A stretch of DNA of 64,000 nucleotides from Puteibacter caeruleilacunae (GCA_005217565.1 SJCO01000001.1:186001-250000), one strand, 5' to 3'. Positions 9,083-18,424 are shown, counted from the stretch's first letter. The notes: a model not told the origin generated them from the letters alone. Translations and numbers: made by a program.

Positions 9083-9943
9083 AGGGAAGGCAGGTAGAAG
9101 ATAGAAAAGACGAGAGGTTTGGGACAGCAGCATTTAGCAGGGGCCTTAACCTCTCTTGAGAGTTAGATTGACCATGAAGTGTGTGACTGGGAGAAAACGT
9201 TAGGACTGGAGGGTTTGACTTGATGGAAGCTCTGTTGGTCTGAGATATTACCAGTTCGAATTTTTGACTCTGTTTGTTTTGGTAAATCCAATATCGACAG
9301 GGTACAAAAGGGTGTACGAATAAGGTGTGAATTTGGGCTAAATCCGTTGTCATTTTGTTGTGTTATTATTGTTCTGTTGGGAATAAAATTGGAAGAGTAG
9401 ATAAGTAATCACTACCGATACCTAGCTAAGACCGAGAGGGAACAGAATGCGAGAATCTTCGATTACCCTTCGATTTCTTTCGACATCCTTCGATTTCAGA
9501 ATCTAAATGTCTGGTTTCAGGAAACATTTTTTAGTAAATGTCCGATTTTTAGAAACACTTAGAGAAGAACATATGGTTGATTACCACAATTGTAAAGGTA
9601 ATCAAATTGCCGAAATAGCCCAATAAGAATCAGTGTTTTCGAGGTGTGCACTTTGTCTCATTTATTCATCAAGTCACTGCATTTTTGAAAATGCTATATC
9701 AAAAAGAAACAACCTTGTTTCTTAATAACCAATAATGAGAAGCCTTGTTTGATGCTGTTTTGTAACATCCCATCAACCAGTGATTTGAATAAATGAGTGC
9801 AAATAAAAATCAAGAGAGTACACCTCCAAATTTCCCTTTCGCTAACCTTGTAACAGAAAAATATTAAAAAAAGTTAAAAATCTCATTAGGGTGTTTCAAG
9901 GTTCATTTGTTTATGATGTAAAGAGAGGGAAAACAATAAGATT
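9083..9943. other. 860 bp non-coding region before the first fecR
   Basis: No convincing gene. The first part holds a weak inverted repeat (9112-9119 with 9148-9155, 28-base loop) just after the M1 fusion gene. The middle (9458-9600) is a composite repeat also found at 47150-47294. At 9619-9639 there is a partial match to the start of the ~85 bp box of the enzyme genes. The last 200 bp are A/T-rich and hold the fecR leader. An ECF sigma gene, expected here by analogy with 51172-51798, is absent. Confidence 0.6.
9458..9600 (+). repeat. Composite intergenic element, copy A (phased TTCG, AAATGT dyads, ATGGTTGA)
   Basis: TTCG occurs at 9458, 9469, 9479 and 9489 (10-11 bp period). Two dyads follow, 31 bp apart: AAATGT 9505-9510 with ACATTT 9524-9529, and AAATGT 9536-9541 with ACACTT 9555-9560, both with 13-base spacers. 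Then comes ATGGTTGA at 9573-9580 and TACCAC; a TTG-N19-TA pair (9577-9600) has promoter-like spacing. The same order recurs in copy B at 47150-47294. Function is unknown; a regulator-binding region with a promoter is my inference. Confidence 0.6.
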
Positions 9944-10966
9944 TTGAAAGTGAAGATACATCAAGATATAATAGGAAGGATAATCAAAGGGGAGGCAACA
10001 GAGGCTGAGCAGTTAGCTTATTTCGAGCACTTGGAAAACAATAAGGAAGAGAAAGAAGCCTATATTGAAACGCGCAACCTTTGGGTTAAGACTTCAATGT
10101 ACGACCGAATTGATCCTACAGAGATGGAGAAGGGATTTAATCAATATTGGAATTTGATTAATCGCTCAGGAAAGAAGGTTCGCCAACTCACTATGACCTG
10201 GTTACAATATGCTGCAGTTATTGCTATTGTAATTACGGTAGGTGGATTAGGTGGATATTTCCTAAAAGAGTCTATTAGCCCACAACTAGTAGAACGCATT
10301 TATACTGGAGCTCAGAAGTTCTCAGCACAAAAAGGAAGTATTGCGGTATTTGAATTAGCTGATGGATCAAAAATATGGTTGAACTCAGGTTCAGAATTAA
10401 GCTACTATAACGATCCTTTTACCAACGAACGTCTGGCTGATCTACAGGGTGAAGGATATTTTGAGGTAAAACACGACGATGAGAGTCCGTTTGTGGTGTC
10501 GGTAGGAGAATTGGTAATTCATGATTTGGGTACAACATTCAACATTAAAGCATACGATCAGGATGACTATATCGAGACTACGTTGGTAGAGGGAGAGGTG
10601 ATGATCAAGGATAAAAATAAACGTGATTTAACGGGATTACAGCCATTAGAACAGGCTTATTATGACAGGATTAAAAAATCATTAACAATATCAAAAATTG
10701 ATCCTGCCAGTACGTTAGCATGGAAAGATGGCAAGTTCATGTTTGTAAAAATAGAGTTGAGAAAGATCTGTGAGGAGTTGTCGAAATGGTATGATGTGGA
10801 GTTTGTTTTTGAGAACTCTCAGGTGGGAAATCAGCAGTTTACGATAAAGAATGTTAGTCGATCTACAACAATTGATCAGTTGCTAAAAATGATGCGAATA
10901 TCAACAGGACTTACATATACCGTAGAAAGTACGACATTAGGAAAGGATAAAATAATCATTCATTAA
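9944..10966 (+). CDS. FecR-family anti-sigma factor (orphan)
   Basis: 340 residues. There is no ATG near the start; the frame opens with TTG at 9944, or GTG at 9950. A short cytoplasmic helical region (1-80) precedes one transmembrane helix (~86-106). The periplasmic part has the FecR domain, including GSIAVFELADGSKIWLNSGSE and a DLGTTFNIKAY strand, and a C-terminal secretin/TonB-like repeat domain (YDVEFVFEN onward). FecR proteins hold an ECF sigma factor inactive until the partner TonB receptor reports substrate binding. The SusC next door carries the matching N-terminal STN domain. No sigma factor gene lies nearby, so the partner must be encoded elsewhere or be shared. Confidence 0.9.
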   Translation: MKVKIHQDIIGRIIKGEATEAEQLAYFEHLENNKEEKEAYIETRNLWVKTSMYDRIDPTEMEKGFNQYWNLINRSGKKVRQLTMTWLQYAAVIAIVITVGGLGGYFLKESISPQLVERIYTGAQKFSAQKGSIAVFELADGSKIWLNSGSELSYYNDPFTNERLADLQGEGYFEVKHDDESPFVVSVGELVIHDLGTTFNIKAYDQDDYIETTLVEGEVMIKDKNKRDLTGLQPLEQAYYDRIKKSLTISKIDPASTLAWKDGKFMFVKIELRKICEELSKWYDVEFVFENSQVGNQQFTIKNVSRSTTIDQLLKMMRISTGLTYTVESTTLGKDKIIIH

Positions 10967-11025
10967 TAGAAACCACAAATAGAAAAAAGATGAAGTGCCT
11001 ATGATAGAAACCTAAACATGAAAAA

Positions 11026-11070
11026 AAAACCGGTTAAGGCGGCAACCTGTCCCGGTTTTCTAGACTTTTT
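11026..11070 (+). terminator. Branched hairpin with U-tract after fecR
   Basis: AAAACCGG (11026-11033) pairs with CCGGTTTT (11052-11059). An inner 3 bp stem (AGG/CCT) closes a CGGCAA loop at 11040-11045, and a T-rich tract follows. This looks like an intrinsic terminator or attenuator in the fecR-susC gap. A second hairpin with the same loop follows at 11082. Confidence 0.55.
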
Positions 11071-11081
11071 GAAAATAAACC

Positions 11082-11106
11082 GTTGAGCGGCGGCAACCGA
11101 CTCAAC
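11082..11106 (+). promoter_or_regulatory. Second CGGCAA-loop hairpin in the susC leader
   Basis: GTTGAG (11082-11087) pairs with CTCAAC (11101-11106); CGG/CCG extends the stem, with a one-base A bulge, around the loop CGGCAA (11091-11096). No U-tract follows, so it is a leader structure rather than a terminator. It ends 27 bp before the susC start codon. Confidence 0.5.
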
Positions 11107-11133
11107 AATTGTACAACAAAACATTACAAAACT

Positions 11134-14100
11134 ATGAAGAAAATTCAACATTTCCCAGATCTGAGGTCTGGGGTTGGGAAAGTTTTACGTATTATGAAAA
11201 TTACGACTTTAATTTTACTTGTTTGTATAACAACAATTTCGGCGAATACATTCTCGCAAAACAAGAAGATTAGTCTTGATGTGAAGAATGCAACAATTGA
11301 GGAAGTATTCAATGAAGTGGAGAAGATTTCTGACTATGGCTTTTTCTTTAAAAGCGACCAGTTAGATACGGAAAAGCGATTCAATTTAAAGATGAAGGAT
11401 GCTTCAATCGAAGCAATTCTTGATAAAGTATTAAGCAATAACAATTACAACTACACAATTGTAGATAACAATATTGTTATTTCTCGCGAGTCTATTACAG
11501 CAGTTAAGCAAGGAGCAAAGATTACAGGTAAAGTAACCGACTCTGATGGAGAACCATTACCAGGAGTCTCAGTGGTTGTAAAAGGAACTACTGTTGGTAT
11601 TACTACCGATTTGGATGGTAACTATACATTAGATGTGCCTGCAGGAGCAGAAGTATTGATTTATTCATTCGTAGGTATGAGGTCACAGGAAGTTGTGATC
11701 GGTGGTCAGTCGGTTATCAATATTCAACTTGAGGAAGATGCTATTGGTTTGGATGAAGTTGTGGCTGTAGGTTATGGTGTTCAGAAGAAGGTGAACATGA
11801 CAGGTTCGATTACTTCAGTGAAGACTGAAGAGTTGACTAATATTCCTGCTGGTAACCTTTCAAATACTATGGCAGGTCGAGCTCCAGGTGTACAGGTGGT
11901 TGGAAATTCAGGATTATCTGGCGCGTCATCATCTATTCGAATAAGAGGTAGTTTTGGTGATCCTTTGTTTATTATAGATGGTGTTGAAGCAGATAAAACT
12001 GCATTTGATGCATTGGATGCCAACGAAGTTGAGAGCATTAACTTCTTGAAAGATGCGGCAAGTTCGGCAATCTATGGATCGAAAGCGGGTAATGGAGTTG
12101 TTCTTGTAACGACAAAGACAGGAGAGCAGCGTGCTACACGAATTAGTTTCAAATCTTCATTTTCAACGTCACGTACTACAGAAGGTGTTCAGAGCTATAC
12201 TGCGACAGAAGAGTTGAATTATGTGAATAATATGAACATAACTAAAGGGCAGCCAGCTCCTTATGGAGATGATATTTTTGCATATTTTGCTGATAAAAGT
12301 TATGATATTAATGATTTAATCTGGCAGAATCCATCGGTACAACAACACAACGTTAGTGTTGACGGAGGTAATGAGAAAATGAACTATTATATCTCATTAG
12401 GATATCATAACGAAGAAGGATCTTATCACAATACTGGATATGACCGCTATAACTTTCGATCTAATGTGACTGCCAAAATTACAGATCGCTTTAAGGTGAA
12501 TTTTAATCTTAGTGGTAATCAGCGTGATTATAATCGTTGGTATTGGCCATATGATGGTGCTGAAGATTTTACAGTGAGCGATTGGTATAGAGCAACATTT
12601 AACTGGACTCGTTTATATCCATTTTATACTGACGAGCAAGGAAATCCTACAAATGATCCGAATGATATTCCTGTGAAGCCTGCAGGAGGATATCATCCGG
12701 TTGAAGTAATGTTAAATGGAGGTTATCGAGATACACGCTATAGAACGTTTGATGGAATATTAAAATTTGATCTAGATTTAAGTCAGTATATTGATGGATT
12801 ATCAACAAGTGTTCAGGGACATGTTAGTGCTAATGATGGTAACATGAAGTCGTTGGTAAAGCATAACAAGTGGTATATACTACAAACACCAGATACAAAC
12901 AATAAGTTTATTCCTGGACCGGTGGATTTCACGAAAACAGCTTCACATACGTTAAGTTCAGGATATGAGAATATTCAAGAGAATGTTAGTTTGTCTACTT
13001 CATACCAAATTAACTGGTTTTTGAATTATGCGAAGACTTTCGGAAAACATGATGTATCAGGATTAGTTGTATTTGAACAACAAGGTTCAGATGGCAAGAA
13101 TCTTTCTGGTAAAGCAGAACAATTACTTTCATCTGATATTGACCAGATTTATAATACGTCGAGTGATACTGAAAGAAGATATTTCTCTGGATCAGAATAT
13201 GAGAATGCTCGTTTATCGTGGATTGGTCGAGCAACTTATAGCTATGCATCGAAATATATGGCTGAGTTCTCATTTCGCTATGATGGAAATTACAAATTTG
13301 CTCCTAAAAAACGCTGGGGATTCTTTCCTTCAATTTCAGCAGGATGGCGTATGTCAGAAGAAGCATTTATGAAAGATATCGACTGGTTGACTAACCTGAA
13401 GATTCGAGGATCGTATGGTGAAACAGGGGATGATGGTGATATAGGTGCATGGAAATGGACAAATAAGTATCAAAAGACAACTGGTTATGTATTTGGATCT
13501 ACATTGCAAGATGGATTAAAGCCTGGATCAATGCCTAATCCTGATATTACATGGGCAACTGTTTCTAACTGGAATATTGGATTTGAGTATGGTTTATTCA
13601 ATAATAAACTGACTGGAGAATTTGATATTTGGGGAAAGACAAAATCTGATATATTGGGTTCCAGATTAGGTTCTACACCTACAACCTTGGGAGCTTCATT
13701 ACCAAAGGTGAATTACGCAGAACAGGCATGGAATGGTATCGAGGTTTCTGCGAGCTATAAAACCAATATTGGAGAGGTGAAATTTGAGGCATATGGAAAT
13801 CTTGGATATGCAATTGATGAGTGGAAAAAGATTGACGAGGCAGAAGCTTTGCATGATGGTACTTATAAAGACAACTGGCAGAGTGCACTAGGAAAACCTA
13901 ATAATCGTTTGAAGGGATTGATTAGTAAGGGTATTATTCGTACGCAAGAGCAGTTGGATGCTGTCCCTGAAGGTTATACTGTATATGGACGCGAAGCTAA
14001 GATTGGAACTATCTTGTTTGAAGATATTAGAGGTCCAAATTTATCCGAAGGTCCTGATGGAAAAATTGACGGTAATGATGTTACTTATCTGAGTGATAAT

Positions 14101-14589
14101 GGTGCTCCACGTATTAACTTCGGTTTCGGTTTTAATTTCGAGTGGAAAGGATTCTCTGTAAATACTCACTTCCAGGGAGTAGGAGCTTATGATCGTATGG
14201 TTGCAACTCGTAACTCAACAGGTGGAGGTGTATTCCAGGTTGACCGTCCTTATTTCGAATTGTGGGCAGATAACTATTGGACTCCTGAGACTCCAGATGC
14301 GAAGTATCCAAGGGTTGCAGGTAACTGGATGCAAGCTGAGTATGGTGGTGCGGCATCAACGTTCTGGATGAGGAATGGTGCATATGTTAGATTGAAGAAC
14401 TTGAATGTGGGTTATACCTTGCCTAAAAGATGGTATAAATCGCTTGGTATTGGGGATATTCAGTTATTTGCTAATGGAACAAATTTATTTGTGATTACAG
14501 GATTTGATGAGCATGATCCAGAGCAGGAGACATTAGATTCATATCCTATCATGAAGACCTTTACCGGTGGTTTAAGTATTAACTTCTAA
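11134..14589 (+). CDS. SusC/RagA-family TonB-dependent receptor with STN domain
   Basis: 1151 residues from ATG 11134 (the frame extends back to a TTG at 11083, but that would run through the leader hairpin). After a signal sequence ending near FSQ, an STN domain (~45-115) is followed by a carboxypeptidase-regulatory-like beta sandwich (~128-205, ITGKVTDSDGEPLPGVSV), a plug (~205-325, with IRIRGS, FIIDGV and SAIYGSKAGNGVV) and a 22-strand barrel ending in the aromatic C-terminus GGLSINF. It imports oligosaccharides across the outer membrane using TonB energy. The STN domain indicates signalling through the upstream FecR. The SusD partner starts 1 bp after its stop codon. Confidence 0.95.
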   Translation: MKKIQHFPDLRSGVGKVLRIMKITTLILLVCITTISANTFSQNKKISLDVKNATIEEVFNEVEKISDYGFFFKSDQLDTEKRFNLKMKDASIEAILDKVLSNNNYNYTIVDNNIVISRESITAVKQGAKITGKVTDSDGEPLPGVSVVVKGTTVGITTDLDGNYTLDVPAGAEVLIYSFVGMRSQEVVIGGQSVINIQLEEDAIGLDEVVAVGYGVQKKVNMTGSITSVKTEELTNIPAGNLSNTMAGRAPGVQVVGNSGLSGASSSIRIRGSFGDPLFIIDGVEADKTAFDALDANEVESINFLKDAASSAIYGSKAGNGVVLVTTKTGEQRATRISFKSSFSTSRTTEGVQSYTATEELNYVNNMNITKGQPAPYGDDIFAYFADKSYDINDLIWQNPSVQQHNVSVDGGNEKMNYYISLGYHNEEGSYHNTGYDRYNFRSNVTAKITDRFKVNFNLSGNQRDYNRWYWPYDGAEDFTVSDWYRATFNWTRLYPFYTDEQGNPTNDPNDIPVKPAGGYHPVEVMLNGGYRDTRYRTFDGILKFDLDLSQYIDGLSTSVQGHVSANDGNMKSLVKHNKWYILQTPDTNNKFIPGPVDFTKTASHTLSSGYENIQENVSLSTSYQINWFLNYAKTFGKHDVSGLVVFEQQGSDGKNLSGKAEQLLSSDIDQIYNTSSDTERRYFSGSEYENARLSWIGRATYSYASKYMAEFSFRYDGNYKFAPKKRWGFFPSISAGWRMSEEAFMKDIDWLTNLKIRGSYGETGDDGDIGAWKWTNKYQKTTGYVFGSTLQDGLKPGSMPNPDITWATVSNWNIGFEYGLFNNKLTGEFDIWGKTKSDILGSRLGSTPTTLGASLPKVNYAEQAWNGIEVSASYKTNIGEVKFEAYGNLGYAIDEWKKIDEAEALHDGTYKDNWQSALGKPNNRLKGLISKGIIRTQEQLDAVPEGYTVYGREAKIGTILFEDIRGPNLSEGPDGKIDGNDVTYLSDNGAPRINFGFGFNFEWKGFSVNTHFQGVGAYDRMVATRNSTGGGVFQVDRPYFELWADNYWTPETPDAKYPRVAGNWMQAEYGGAASTFWMRNGAYVRLKNLNVGYTLPKRWYKSLGIGDIQLFANGTNLFVITGFDEHDPEQETLDSYPIMKTFTGGLSINF

Positions 14590-14590
14590 A

Positions 14591-16363
14591 ATGTACACGA
14601 TGAAAAAAACATTGATACAATATACAGGTTTAAAAAATATAGTTAGTGTATTTTGTGCACTGCTGTTATTGGTTGGTTGTGATGATGCTTTGGATAATGT
14701 GAAGGATTTGAGTAGTTATCCGGGAGAGGGTACATTTGATGACCTTCAGACAACACAAGCTTATTTGTCTGGTCTGTATGGCTCAACTTTTGGAGGATGG
14801 CCCCTGAACTCCGGAAATATGGCTGATGAAAGTGGTAGTATTATTATCTCGGATTGGGTAACTACGAACAATGGTACAATGAAATATTGGCCTTATAGTA
14901 CTATTCGTAATATTAATATCTTGTTAAAAGAATTACCAGAAGGACAAGTGGATGTGGACGAGCAGGCTTTGATTATTGCTCAGGCAAAATTCTTAAGAGC
15001 TTATCATTATTTCAAAATGGTAATGTATCATGGTGGAGTCCCAATTATAACGATTCCTCAGGAAATTACTGATGATTTGAAAGTTAAGCGAAATTCTACT
15101 GCTGAATGTTTCGATTTTATTATTAAAGATCTAGATGATGCTATTGCTGCATTACCTCCAAAATATGAGGGAGATGATTTTGGAAGAATAGATAGAGCAG
15201 CAGTCTTGTCATTCAAAGGTCGAGTATTGTTATACAAAGCTTCACCTCAGTTCAACTCATCAAACTACTATGATAATCAGTATTGGGCAGACGCTTATGC
15301 TGCGAATAAAGCTGCTATTGATTTCCTTAATGCAAACGGATATGGTTTATTGGAGAACTATACTGATATATTCGAGACTGAAAAACACAAGGAAAATGTG
15401 TTGTCTGTAGTATACCAGGATCCAATTAAAACTAATGGTCGTTCTGAACCTCATGTACGTCCGTTGTCTGAAAGTAAGAATGCTGTAGGTGGTGATCAAC
15501 CAATTTGGGCGCTTGCAGAAGCCTTCCCAATGAAAGATGGTAAACAACCTGGAGATGCTACTTCAGCATACGATTATGATGTACAGACTTTCTGGGAGAA
15601 TCGTGATCCTCGTTTTGCTGCGACTATTGTATGGAATGGTGCTTTGTATGAGTTAAGTGGCAAGGCTGGTCGTCGCCAGTATACCATGACTAATGTTGCT
15701 GCTTCTGTTGATGCATTTGGATATGTTATCCAGGGAGAGAGCCACTATCGTACTGGTTTGTACTGTAGAAAAGGTATTAATGAGTCATTAGAAGCTGGAT
15801 TAGCTTCCACTAATGACTATGATTGGCCAGAAATTCGTTATACCGAAGTATTGTTTAATTATGCAGAGGCTGCAAACGAAACAGGTCATTCTGATGTTGC
15901 AGTTCAAGCGTTGAAAGATATTCGTGAGCGTGCAGGTATTGAAGCTGGAACCGATGGAATGTATGGTTTGAAAACAGGAATGTCAAGAGCTGAACTTCGT
16001 GAAGCTTTGCTGCAAGAGAAGTACATTGAAATGGTTTTTGAAGGAAAACGTTTCTGGGATCTTCGTCGCCATCGCATGTTAGATCGTTTAGATGGTATGC
16101 GCAAGTATGGTATTATGGCAATGAAAGTCAATGGATATACCTACGATAATCTTCCTGATGGCTTTAATGATAAGGTAAAAGCTTATGAATTGCTTCCTGA
16201 AGATTTTGAATATTCAGTTGAAGAGTTGATCACCAATGGTCCTAAGGAAATGGTGATGCCTGAGTCTTATTACTTCTTCCCAATCAGATTAAGCGATATT
16301 GAGAAGAATCCTAACCTTGATCAGAATGCTGACTGGGGTGGAAGCTTCGATCCAGAATTATAG
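14591..16363 (+). CDS. SusD/RagB-family surface glycan-binding lipoprotein
   Basis: 590 residues; ATG at 14591, with a second in-frame ATG at 14600 equally possible. Lipobox LVGC gives lipidated Cys30, followed by two Asp, a pattern linked to surface export of Bacteroidetes lipoproteins. SusD features include the helical TPR-like region with AQAKFLRAYHYFKMVMYHGGVP near 135-155, the RAAVLSFKGRVLLY helix, and the C-terminal LQEKYIEMVFEGKRFWDLRRH motif. It caps the SusC barrel and captures glycan. It forms a unit with the fecR-susC genes upstream and is followed by a terminator ~95 bp downstream. Confidence 0.95.
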   Translation: MYTMKKTLIQYTGLKNIVSVFCALLLLVGCDDALDNVKDLSSYPGEGTFDDLQTTQAYLSGLYGSTFGGWPLNSGNMADESGSIIISDWVTTNNGTMKYWPYSTIRNINILLKELPEGQVDVDEQALIIAQAKFLRAYHYFKMVMYHGGVPIITIPQEITDDLKVKRNSTAECFDFIIKDLDDAIAALPPKYEGDDFGRIDRAAVLSFKGRVLLYKASPQFNSSNYYDNQYWADAYAANKAAIDFLNANGYGLLENYTDIFETEKHKENVLSVVYQDPIKTNGRSEPHVRPLSESKNAVGGDQPIWALAEAFPMKDGKQPGDATSAYDYDVQTFWENRDPRFAATIVWNGALYELSGKAGRRQYTMTNVAASVDAFGYVIQGESHYRTGLYCRKGINESLEAGLASTNDYDWPEIRYTEVLFNYAEAANETGHSDVAVQALKDIRERAGIEAGTDGMYGLKTGMSRAELREALLQEKYIEMVFEGKRFWDLRRHRMLDRLDGMRKYGIMAMKVNGYTYDNLPDGFNDKVKAYELLPEDFEYSVEELITNGPKEMVMPESYYFFPIRLSDIEKNPNLDQNADWGGSFDPEL

Positions 16364-16459
16364 TATTACAGATTAGGATAGGATTTTTGATCATGAAAAG
16401 GAAATTTTAAGAGTTAATTATTCGATCTATCCTAAAATTGAAATATTAGTTGTCGATAT

Positions 16460-16491
16460 AAACGGGCGTGCAGTAATGTACGCCCGTTTTT
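16460..16491 (+). terminator. Intrinsic terminator after susD
   Basis: A 10 bp stem (AAACGGGCGT 16460-16469 with ACGCCCGTTT 16480-16489) has a 10-base loop and ends in a T-run. It ends the fecR-susC-susD unit. A near-identical terminator lies at 21382-21414. Confidence 0.85.
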
Positions 16492-16621
16492 GATTGTGTG
16501 CTGATTCTTCAATTCCGAATAACGTACAATTAAGGTGGTGTTATTGTATATTATTTGTTGTGGGAAATGAAGGTTTTAAGGACAGTGTGTTTGGTAAGTG
16601 TCAGGTAGTTAGGGGGATGAA

Positions 16622-16703
16622 TAATAGAGTGCACAAAAAGAAGATTTGAGTATAACGGTTTAGCACTGGAATCGTACCATTGTACTGGATGATCACAAGA
16701 ATA
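16622..16703 (+). promoter_or_regulatory. ~85 bp repeated regulatory box, copy 1 (sulfatase)
   Basis: It contains GAGTGCA, then 21 bp later GAGTATAACGG, then CGTACCATTGTACTGGAT and an AAGAATA end. Three other copies precede the genes at 18425, 43530 and 48054. The box ends 84 bp before the sulfatase start. An 8-mer CAATTTTG, one mismatch from TAnnTTTG, begins 16 bp after it. The rest of the 424 bp gap (16364-16787) holds the terminator and nothing else I recognise. Confidence 0.75.
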
Positions 16704-16787
16704 GTCTGGCTCAGGTCTCCAATTTTGTGAGAGTTTAGCAAGGCTATCCTACTTAACTGAAAATCTAATGACAAAAAAAATAATGAA

Positions 16788-18215
16788 ATGAAGTATTCAA
16801 TGAAACTGTCTCTTGCTTTAGTCTTAGGTATTTCGTCTTCCGTTGGACTGTGTAGCAATGATAAGGCGAAACCGAATGTGGTTTTATTTCTGTTTGATGA
16901 TATGGGCTGGAAAGATCTGGGTGTTTATGGAGCAGAAATCTATGAAACGCCTAATATTGATCAGTTGGCCGAAGATGGCTGTAGGTTTACTCAGGCTTAT
17001 ACCTCAGCACTGATATGTTCTCCGGCAAGAGCTTCCATAATGACGGGTAAGCATCCATTGAAACTCGAAATGTGGAATCATTTACAAACCATTAAAAAGA
17101 AGGATGCAACTGATTTGTTACCTCAGCTCTTAAGTGACGCAGGGTACTCAACCTGGCATGTTGGGAAATGGCACATGGGCAATCCTAAAGATCAGACGAT
17201 GCCAACTGATTTGGGATTTCAGAAGAATATTGGTGGCTGGATTAGCTGGGGACCTGGGTCTTACTTTTGGCCTTATAATTGGAAAGAAGAAGGAGGTTCG
17301 ATGGGGCATCCGAATGACTGTATCCCATTGAGAGAAGGAGGACAGGAGGGAGAGCAGATTACTGATCGGTTAACACGGGAGGCTATTTCTTTAATTAAGA
17401 ATAGGGCAAAAGATAAACCATTTTTCCTAAACTTCTGGTACTACTCGGTTCATAATCGTAAAGAGGCAAAATCAGAATTGATAAGAAAGTATGAGAACAA
17501 GATTAAAGATGCAGGTTTAAAACCAACGTATAGAAAGCATCAGTATACAGGGGATAGTATCGTAACTTCGGAAACGAATGCAGTTTATGCGGCGATGTTG
17601 GAAACAGTAGATAATTCGGTAGGTGAGGTTGTCAAATTATTGAAAGCCATTGGAGAATATGAAAATACGCTATTTATTTTCTATTCAGACAATGGACCAA
17701 CAACGAATGATGTGCCGTGTACACCTTTAATGGGAGGAAAGAATACTACATATGAAGCGGGCGTACGAATGCCTGCATTCTTTACCTGGAAAACTGAAAT
17801 TGAATCAGGCACAGTAAGTAATGACCGGATCATCATCATGGATATTTATAATACGGTGCTAGAAGCTTCTAACATTGATATTCCAGAAGGTTACCATGGA
17901 GATGGTGTTTCTCTGATTTCTCATTTTCATGGTAAATCAGTTCCGGACAGAGATTTTTATTGGTATTTTCCATGGAACAGACCTATGTATGCTGGTCGAT
18001 CGAGTGCAGCATTACTAGATAAGAATGGGATGAAGTATATTCACTTCTTTGAAGGTGACCACCCTGAGTTATATAATCTCAATGTGGATATGGCAGAGGA
18101 GAATGATTTGATCAGAAATCATTCAAAGAAAGGAGAACATATGGCTCAAAAGCTAGCACATTATCTTGATGAGGTGGGTATTTCAAGAATGAAGAAGCAA
18201 CTGGCAAAGGAGTAG
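16788..18215 (+). CDS. Secreted S1-family sulfatase
   Basis: 475 residues, a normal length. A signal peptide covers about 1-24; a second ATG at 16800 is an alternative start. The active-site motif is ICSPARASIMTG with Cys77, the residue converted to formylglycine, and the CxPxR core complete (Pro79, Arg81). Metal ligands are Asp37-Asp38 in FDDMGW and the Asp-Asn pair in FYSDNGPT. HVGKWHMG and the GGK segment (LMGGKNTTYEAGVRMP) are typical of S1 enzymes. It removes sulfate esters from glycans in the periplasm or outside. The subfamily and position specificity cannot be set by eye. A dedicated copy of the repeated box stands upstream, and it is probably monocistronic. A formylglycine-generating or anaerobic maturase gene is not in this window. 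Confidence 0.93.
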   Translation: MKYSMKLSLALVLGISSSVGLCSNDKAKPNVVLFLFDDMGWKDLGVYGAEIYETPNIDQLAEDGCRFTQAYTSALICSPARASIMTGKHPLKLEMWNHLQTIKKKDATDLLPQLLSDAGYSTWHVGKWHMGNPKDQTMPTDLGFQKNIGGWISWGPGSYFWPYNWKEEGGSMGHPNDCIPLREGGQEGEQITDRLTREAISLIKNRAKDKPFFLNFWYYSVHNRKEAKSELIRKYENKIKDAGLKPTYRKHQYTGDSIVTSETNAVYAAMLETVDNSVGEVVKLLKAIGEYENTLFIFYSDNGPTTNDVPCTPLMGGKNTTYEAGVRMPAFFTWKTEIESGTVSNDRIIIMDIYNTVLEASNIDIPEGYHGDGVSLISHFHGKSVPDRDFYWYFPWNRPMYAGRSSAALLDKNGMKYIHFFEGDHPELYNLNVDMAEENDLIRNHSKKGEHMAQKLAHYLDEVGISRMKKQLAKE

Positions 18216-18256
18216 TTAAACCTGCATTGATATTATATCTTTAGTAAATGCATTGA

Positions 18257-18353
18257 AATCAATGTTTTGATTATCTGAGTGCATCAAATAATGATATGAG
18301 TATAACGGTTTAGCACTAGAATCGTACCATTGTACTGGATGATTGCAGAAATA
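18257..18353 (+). promoter_or_regulatory. ~85 bp repeated regulatory box, copy 2 (977-residue glycosidase-like gene)
   Basis: This and copy 3 are the best-matched pair, alike from AATCA through TTTTGATTATCTGAGTGCATC to the AGAATA-like end. Two TGAGT half-sites are 21 bp apart; an imperfect dyad AACGGT-N16-ACCATT follows. It ends 71 bp before the start codon at 18425. Confidence 0.8.
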
Positions 18354-18405
18354 TTGATTAACTCTTTGCATATAGGAAACCAAATCGGAAAACCGAATAA
18401 TATAA

Positions 18406-18418
18406 AATCTAAAAATCT
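18406..18418 (+). promoter_or_regulatory. Repeated leader motif AATCTAAAAATCT
   Basis: It ends 6 bp before the start codon, the same spacing as in front of the ABC ATPase gene at 4549. Probably part of the initiation region. Confidence 0.4.
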
Positions 18419-18424
18419 TTTAAG

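Noticed and set aside
9048-9353. Minus-strand 101-codon frame at the end of the M1 fusion gene
   Set aside because: Overlaps the real gene end antisense, low-complexity composition, no homologue recognised.
9458-9600. Transposable element or CRISPR reading of composite elements A and B
   Set aside because: No transposase, no terminal inverted repeats or target duplication visible, and the phased TTCG units are far too short for CRISPR repeats.
11083-11133. Upstream TTG start for the first STN-type SusC
   Set aside because: It would translate through the leader hairpin at 11082-11106; ATG 11134 gives a normal signal sequence.
16601-16858. Minus-strand 85-codon frame sharing the peptide QYNGTI...LNRYTQI with a frame at 43370-43570
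   Set aside because: The shared peptide is only the reverse translation of box copies 1 and 3; frames differ in the other copies and there is no coding signal.
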